Shown here: positions 58,116-64,000 of the stretch, piece by piece
Layout of the letters: each line of letters starts with the position of its first letter
How positions within the stretch are numbered: the first letter of the stretch is position 1
NCBI RefSeq assembly: GCF_052857255.1
Contig: NC_135500.1
Coordinates: 103,606,048-103,670,047 of the forward strand
Direction of reading: 5' to 3'
From: Amblyomma americanum
Taxonomy: Eukaryota > Arthropoda > Arachnida > Ixodida > Ixodidae
DNA length: 64,000 nucleotides
Translations under genes and position numbers: made by a program
The notes under the pieces: generated by a model
What the model was told of the DNA's origin: nothing
Seen by the model: the letters and a program-made list of their open reading frames with translations, nothing else
Database searches by the model: none

Positions 58116-60204
58116 GAGTTTGACTTTCTCGCGCTGTCGCTTCCTTGTATCTTTTCACCTTCTCCTGAGACGCATTTTTGAAGCGTTCCAAAATTATTTC
58201 CCTCAATTCACTCCTACGACCCATTCAGTCGCCTTTTATTCCGGCCGAACACCTTTCTTGGAGCAGCGCTGGCCACCACAATGCTAGGTGCTATTATTTT
58301 CCATGTGATTTTACATATACTCAACTTCGTTACTCTTTAAACGCTGCTCATCTACCCTCACCGGATTTCCCTCTAGCCATGGATCTTTTAGAGCTATGAT
58401 CTGTTTCTTGCTACTACGAAATCTGCGAAAAATATAATGAAACTTTTCCCTCGTCGTCTCCTCTTCGCCTTGACATTCGCTCAACAGGTACGCCCAGTCT
58501 CTGACAAGGCGGCGAATAGCCACAGAACAAGGATGCATGCACGCTTGAGCAAACGCCGTTCGTATTCTGGGCACGTATTCTGATGCGTCTTATTAGAACT
58601 GCGACGTAATTCAGTAGCCAGGCCTGCAAAATTGTATTTGTGAGTACCGCAGTACTTGTATCTTAAAATACGTTCAAAAATGAGTATTGCTTTTGGAGTG
58701 ATTACCGCTTTGACTGAGTGCGAACATTTGGAGTTTTCTCCGGCAGGAAAAGAGAGAGCGACAAAGAATGGGACGACTTCTCTTCGCAAACTCTTATTGC
58801 TACATCTCCAGCCCAACGTCGTGCGCAAAGGAATGCTGCCAGAATGGCGAAAACATCATTTTTCGTCTTTGGTTAACTGGATTTGCCAAACGTTGGCCAC
58901 CTTTTCAATCAGCGGGTTGGGTATCATGCGGCCCGACTCATGTTGCGTCCATGATTCATTGGTCGTCTATTGCATGTGCAAGACGAGTATGAGAGGCGCT
59001 CATTCATCCACTGCAGCAGGCTTGTCATTAGATGTGTAATATTTCCGTACTGTTTTTGTTTGGCTTGGCCATGTGGAGACGTACCAGAAAATGTGGAATT
59101 CCAGGATACAACGAATTTTACCTCAAATTGTTTGTTACTTAATAACCAGTGGACTGTCAGAAGAGTGTTTTCGTGTCAGTGCTTGCTTTTTTTTAAAACA
59201 TTGGTGCGCTCAGTTTCCTGCATTCAACGCGTTTTGAAAAACTGGGCAAGTCTTCTTTGCATGAAATAGTTTATTCAATACATAAAAAAATTCGTTCAAA
59301 GTTGCATTGACGTCTACGGGGAGTAGCTGCTACCACCTGTGCAAGAACATTGCTTGAATAAAAAGGCAAGAAACGAGCCGGTAATTTAGATACATTTAAT
59401 TTTGGCATTATATCTCAACGTACATTTATTTGTAATAGACCCTATTTATCTCCTTTTGTAACATTTGACACGTGTATTTCACGGTGTGACACGGGAAATC
59501 AAGTTTAGAAATTAACCATTCCGTTCAAAGAAAATTTGGTAAAATCGATTTAAAAACTTGGAATTAATGTGGCACTAGTTATGAAGCATCATTTACAAAT
59601 TATCCTATAAAAGAGATTTCCGAGTAACTTCTCGCACATTATGTGCAACAAAACTAAGTGTGGTGTTTAATAATTTCTCTTTTTCCGGTCTTGGTCGTAC
59701 TTAAGCTGGTGACCACTTTGTGCATTTCTTTGCAGCTTCGACATACAGTGATGCCATCGTGCAAGAACTTGGCGGGAAATTCTTTTCAAGGCAGTGCGAC
59801 AGTTCATTTACTATAGGGGTACACTCACTTTTTCAGTGGCACCAGGTGCGCCGTGCATCTTGCGGTGTACTGGTGGCGTAGATGCAACAAAAGTTGTTCC
59901 TTGAATAATTTATTTCCTTGTTTTTGCATGTATACTGGCTGATGATATGTAAAAGATAACGTATACAATTTCCCGCTGGTGCAGAATAAGCAGTATAATT
60001 GTATTATTGTTGTCCAGTCCACATGTATAAAACGGCTGCTTGCTGTTATGAATGAATGCTTGGCTGTTATGACGAAAAATAAATTGCAGAAAACACAGCC
60101 AGAGGTGTGACATAAAACTAAGTGAGACTCGCCATCACATACACTTTCCCACTGGCCTTGCATTTGATAAGCCTCCAGTGGAAGGAGGATGGAATATCTG
60201 GCAT
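58116..60204. other. Stretch without a recognisable gene
   Basis: The longest frames are under 150 codons, on both strands, without a recognisable domain. No repeat is shared with other parts of the window. Confidence 0.45.
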
Positions 60205-60510
60205 ATGGGCCCAGTCCTGCAGTGAACACGGGGTCATTATTGGTAGACTGGTTGAATAAGGGCATAGTGCCGGTGCGAACGTCGGGCCATTATTGCTAGA
60301 CTGGAAGCAAATGGGCATAGCCTTGGCATGAACATCAAACCATTGTTGATAGCCTGGCGTTACATAAGCATAGTCTTATAGCAATAGTGGCGCCATTGCG
60401 CATAGATTCGCTGTGTACATAAGCCTAGAAATGCGGCGAACGTTGGGTCATTGCTGGAAGTCTGGCTGAGCATAAGTCCATAACGGGAGCTGAACATTGG
60501 CCCAGTCTTG
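60205..60510. repeat. Degenerate ~54-bp tandem repeat, about 5-6 units
   Basis: Successive units follow the pattern gggcatag...gcgaacgtcgggccattattgctagactgg...; clear units start near 60256, 60309 and 60363, and more diverged ones follow up to 60510. The units have drifted considerably. Confidence 0.7.
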
Positions 60511-60759
60511 ACTTGCCATTGTTACAAAAATGCTCTAATTCTCCAAAAGGAACGGAGGACGGATATTCACGTCAATTTCACATCCATTTTGCCAGTTCCG
60601 GGCTATTGTTTTTATGCTGCTTGGGTATGCTGGATGATCATCCGCAAAGATCCCACAAGAGTAAACCTTGTCGCGGTGGTAATAAATGCTGTAAACGATT
60701 TTTTGGGCTGTGTAAAGCATTCAAAAGTACTTAGGTTATGATCTGGAGCTTTACCGCTG

Positions 60760-61017
60760 GGTGGACTTCCTCGGTGGAGAGATATTGACACTGTGAATGA
60801 GTGGTACTTGCCATGCGCCTTAAAATTAGGTTGCAGCAAAACAATGGCTATTTCACAAGACAAATAACCACATTTCCAAAATTACTTTTTAAAGAAATTG
60901 CAGCAAAGCGTGTTGATATAGTTGGCGACCTTGGAGTATGCCTAGAATGTAAGCTTAGCCTTGATCCACATGCAATATTTGTGACGCGCTCAAGTCTTCA
61001 AAGTCTGGCCATGACTG
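60760..61017 (+). pseudogene. CR1-like reverse transcriptase fragment
   Basis: The plus strand encodes DIDTVNEWYLPCALKLGCSK followed, after a stop and frame change, by VDIVGDLGVCLECKLSLDPH. This matches the post-palm segment of CR1-type RTs ('LQ.DID.l..W...N.l.LN..KC', then 'kDLGV.ld..lsf..H'). It is cut off by the LTR element at 61022. Confidence 0.6.
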
Positions 61018-61021
61018 AACG

Positions 61022-63109
61022 TGTAGCAACCCACGCTGCCGGCACTAGCGAAATGCTTAAGAGGCAGAATTTTCCCCAGAACGCGCTAGAGGGAGCGCTC
61101 GGGACCTTGGCCTGGGCCGGACGCTGCTGACGCCGCTCCGCTGCTGTCTCCTCTTCGGCAGGCCTAAATAAACGCGGCCGCGGTCCCCTTCCTGGCGACC
61201 TCCACATATGGTGACCTGTCGAGCCACAGGTTCTTCCTCAGCTGCGTTCCTGGATGGCGGGCTGGTATTACCTAGCCTTCGACTCACCGCTTCCGGCGTT
61301 CCAGCCTCAAAGCGTCGGCGGGTTGTTCGCTCAGTTCGAGGCTGCGTTGTACCAGAACGGGATCACCATCCCGCCGTTCAAACACGCATTCTTCAGCGAT
61401 ATCCTCCCGGCTAACCTGCTGCGCCGACTCGCCTGTTCTTTCTTGGGCTGCCGGCCATACGGTGAGCTACGCATGGGCGTCTTGGTTGAAATGGGCTCCT
61501 GCTATGCCCCGCTGCTGCTCTACGACGCTGTGGACCCGCTTTGGCCCAGGCCAGCATCTGGCCCAGCACAGCCTCACTCTTGCCCACGTCGTCGTCGTCA
61601 GATCACTGCCCGCCTCGGCAGCCCCTGGCCGCCTTCCCGCCACTTACGCCTAGCGTATCCGGCCCGGCAGTTTCTCTCCACGACTCACCAGGTAGGCTCA
61701 AAATGAGCTTGGCCGCACGTCCTGCTCCCACGAGTTCCCTCTGCTCAACTTTATACCTGCCTTCTTGCCTTTCTTCGTGTGAGCCCACGACCACGTCTGC
61801 CCAGTCCCAACCACACCGTCTTACACTCACGTTGTCACCACCGCCTTCTGACGACACCGCACTTTCTGCAGCGGCATGCATGTCGTGGCTTTTAGCATCC
61901 ACGTCTGCTTTGTCACTGCAGCCAACATCTCAACAGGCCTCTGCAGCGACGTCAATACCGCGGCAAGCTGATGCTAACGAGCTCTCGGCCAAACCCAAGC
62001 CTGCTAGCCTCCCTTACAATCCCTGCAAAGGTCCGCCACGCACTAAATGTCACGCAATGCAGGTTAAGAAGGCCAACCCGGTGACAGTAGTAGTTGCATG
62101 GCGATTGTCATCCGCTATACTTTGCCTGACAAGAACCCTGAACCAGTGCCAGCGCCTGTGCAAAATTCAAACCAGGCCACTGATGCGGGCCTTTCTTGCT
62201 CCCCACCAGTGTTCGAATCTCCCCACAAGCCTGATACGAGTGGTTCGGCCGCTGCCAAACGAAGGCTGAATGGGAGACTTCCGCACGCAACCTCTCCCCC
62301 ACCCCCACAACAGAATCAGGTTCCAACCACGCTGAAACTTCATCAGCCACCATCTGGCAAGATAACTAGGTGGTCCGACCCGCGGACGTGACCCCGGTTG
62401 CTGCCATGCTGCCGTGGTCGCCTCAAGTTGCCGCTACCTCGCCAGCGTCCTCCTTCAGGAATGGCTTGGCGCTTGTGCCAAGGGCGCTCCTCGTGCGGCC
62501 GCGCGTCACGTTCAAGCGTCACGCGTCTCCCATCGGCCACATGCAGTCCACCGCAGCCATTCCTCAGCCTTGCACCTCGCTGCGCATCCCGTAGCCGCCC
62601 GCATGGGCACCGGGCAGCTTGGACTGGCGCCGTTGCGCGACTCTCGCGACCCGCAATACACTTAGATACCTCTGCGGTGCCGTTCATCCAGCGCCAGCAG
62701 ATAATTGCTGCACCACAAACGCCGGCACTGGGTCCACATCTAAGGCCTACCCACGTCCCTCAACTTCCACTACGCGTCCCTCCACGCCCTCTGAAAGCTA
62801 TAGCCGCAGAGCTACAGCCAGGGTCGCCCGCCTGAGCCTCGCCTTCGGACCCCGGACGCCTTGCACGATTCTTGGCTTCACGTACCGACGCATTGTTTGG
62901 GGGGGGGGGAGGGGAAGAGCCCTGTAGCGACCCACGCGGCCGGCTCTAGCGAAATGTCGAAGTAGGCCGAAGTTTATCCAGCACGCACTAGAGGGAACGC
63001 TCGGGGCTTTGGGCAAGGCCGCACGCTTCCGCCGCCGCTGTGCTGCTGTCTCGTTTTAAGCAGCCCTCAATAAATGTGGCCGCGGTCGCCTTCACGGGCG
63101 ACCTGCACA
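61022..63109 (+). mobile_element. Small LTR retrotransposon, non-autonomous
   Basis: The 5' LTR 61022-61206 (tgtagcaaccc...cgacctccaca) and the 3' LTR 62923-63109 (tgtagcgaccc...cgacctgcaca) start TG and end CA, with AATAAA in each (ctaaataaacg, tcaataaatgt). They are flanked by aacg (61018-61021 and 63110-63113). The tatggtgacctgtcgagcc after the 5' LTR resembles the tggtgacc... primer-binding sites of some Gypsy elements. A G-rich polypurine tract (about 62899-62920) precedes the 3' LTR. The internal region is only 1.7 kb with no protease, RT or integrase. Confidence 0.9.
61254..61706 (+). CDS. Possible Gag-like fragment of the LTR element
   Basis: This is a 150-codon frame starting 47 bases after the 5' LTR. 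LPAFQPQSVGGLFAQFEAAL followed by YQNGIT resembles the 'LP.F....p..WF.q.Ea.F...gIt' start of Gypsy-type Gag proteins. After about 70 residues it becomes Pro/Arg-rich with no pattern I know. An overlapping Ser/Pro-rich frame (61541-62269) may be a frameshifted continuation or chance. No zinc knuckle is visible. Confidence 0.4.
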   Translation: MAGWYYLAFDSPLPAFQPQSVGGLFAQFEAALYQNGITIPPFKHAFFSDILPANLLRRLACSFLGCRPYGELRMGVLVEMGSCYAPLLLYDAVDPLWPRPASGPAQPHSCPRRRRQITARLGSPWPPSRHLRLAYPARQFLSTTHQVGSK

Positions 63110-63124
63110 AACGCTTAACAAAGC

Positions 63125-64000
63125 CGTTGAAATATCATCATCGTCATCATTTATTAACCCTTAAAGGTCCCGTAGGGACATTACATAAGGGGGCGGGGGG
63201 TACATAGTGTCCGGCGGTCATATTAAATGGCGAACAAAATTGTGAAAACTAGGCAAAGTAAAAGAGCAACAAACTAATATAGTCATTGAAAGAAAATGTG
63301 AAGAACCACACATAAATACACATACAGTAATAGAACGTGTTCAAACAAAGTGTTTGGTCGTTTTACAGTAGATAGTAGCTGTACCGGGTATAGGAAAGTT
63401 TTATTATTCTTCAAAATATTCGAAGAGTAGCTGCCTAAAGTTGGAAGTATTAGTCTCAACAACAAAGTTTTCGGGTAGGTTATTCCAGAATTCAATTGCA
63501 CAAGGAAGAAACGATTTGTTGAATGCATTGGTGGAGCCGTGCAAGCGTTGTATGCTAGAGGAATTAAATAAGCGGCTAGATGATCGTACCGGAGTGCGCA
63601 GAAGGTTTTTCCGAAATGCTGGAAAGTTAAAGTACAGTTTGTGGAAGAGACACAGAATTGAAATTTTTCGGCGAAGCGCTAAATATTACAGACCGAGAGA
63701 TGATTTCATTATAGTAACACTGAGCCGAAGTTAGCACTGTGAGGTGATGAAACGTGCTGTCCGGTTTTGGGTGACTTCTAGTGAGTCAATCAGGTAGCCC
63801 TTGTGAGGGTTCCATATTGTTGAGCCGCATTCAAGTTTGCTGCGAATATATGTTACATATGCTAGTTCTCTGATGGCTGGAGTAGACAGTGCAAGTGATA
63901 TCCTAATGAATCCAAGTGTCCTGGAAGCACTAGCACATAATTTCGTTATGGGATCTGCCCATGTTAGACAGGTCGTTAAAAAATGCTTATGCAAAAAGTG
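63125..64000 (-). pseudogene. CR1/L2-like LINE 3' end, running off the window
   Basis: On the minus strand from 64000: ADPITKLCASASRTLGFIRI, then LAYVTYIRSKLECGSTIWNP and VTQNRTARFITSQC, the conserved thumb of CR1-type RTs. A stop follows at 63731-63733. In the same frame come SVTIMKSSLGL, a second stop, LALRRKISILCLFHKLYF, then IEFWNNLPENFVVETN, and the natural stop at 63404-63406. The 3' untranslated region ends in aataaatgatgacgatgatg at about 63129. Two in-frame stops make it a pseudogene. The 5' part lies beyond 64000. Confidence 0.85.

Noticed and set aside
60612..60863. 83-codon minus-strand frame
   Set aside because: It is partly antisense to a CR1-like RT fragment on the plus strand, and it has no recognisable domain.
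61541..62269. 242-codon frame in the LTR element
   Set aside because: Its composition is dominated by Ser, Pro, Thr and Leu from GC-rich DNA and it overlaps another frame. I treat it as a possible continuation of Gag only, not as a separate gene.

Overview
The window reads as gene-poor, repeat-rich nuclear DNA of a tick, most likely a hard tick. The grounds are at least five dispersed copies or fragments of a tRNA-derived SINE of the Ruka type (box A/box B head, 3' half carrying 'cggagccct...catagcctgagtcgctttgatacg'), several CR1/L2-like and RNase H-bearing I-clade LINEs, pogo/Tigger-like elements with CAG...CTG ends on TA target sites, and intron-containing transposase genes. I see no prokaryotic features, rRNA, functional tRNA gene or CRISPR array. 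I found no confidently intact host gene; nearly every recognisable coding stretch is a transposon protein or a broken gene. The species assignment is inference.

The dominant structure is a segmental duplication. Copy 1 is 9110-37500 and copy 2 is 42711-55015, both in the same orientation. Both began as about 19 kb. Copy 1 later gained two I-clade LINEs of 4.4 and 4.8 kb (opposite orientations, both inside one older LINE fragment), a 289-bp insertion in a transposase exon, and a CR1 fragment. Copy 2 later lost 6.96 kb, gained a SINE with a perfect 12-bp target-site duplication and a ~135-bp insertion, and carries one more unit of a 327-bp tandem array. Copy 2 is flanked flush on both sides by 177-bp direct repeats of a hairpin-rich 'gcttgccattatgcc' sequence.

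The most informative gene lies on the minus strand of copy 1 at 16439-10460. It is a multi-exon CACTA/EnSpm-like transposase with recognisable TDG, DAPARA, EYMHSVLLGV, ASEWR and GPLWAHSAFVFEG blocks, split by plausible GT-AG introns. It is decayed in both copies, by different lesions. Because exon 1 lies in the stretch missing from copy 2 while exons 3-5 are in both, copy 1 keeps the ancestral order and copy 2 carries a deletion.

Region by region: 1-9109 is mostly unassigned DNA with one SINE, an internally deleted CR1 LINE (4050-5052), a 31-bp minisatellite and a pair of overlapping hairpins. 9110-37500 is duplication copy 1. 37523-39115 is a THAP-domain coding sequence split by a pogo-like transposon that itself contains a SINE. 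40877-41939 is a Tigger-like element with a transposase tail. 42481-55192 is copy 2 with its flanking repeats. 55195-58115 is a decayed CR1 LINE with two insertions. 60205-60510 is a ~54-bp tandem repeat. 61022-63109 is a small LTR retrotransposon with 4-bp target duplication, primer-binding-site-like sequence and polypurine tract but no pol. 63125-64000 is the 3' end of a minus-strand CR1/L2 LINE running off the window.
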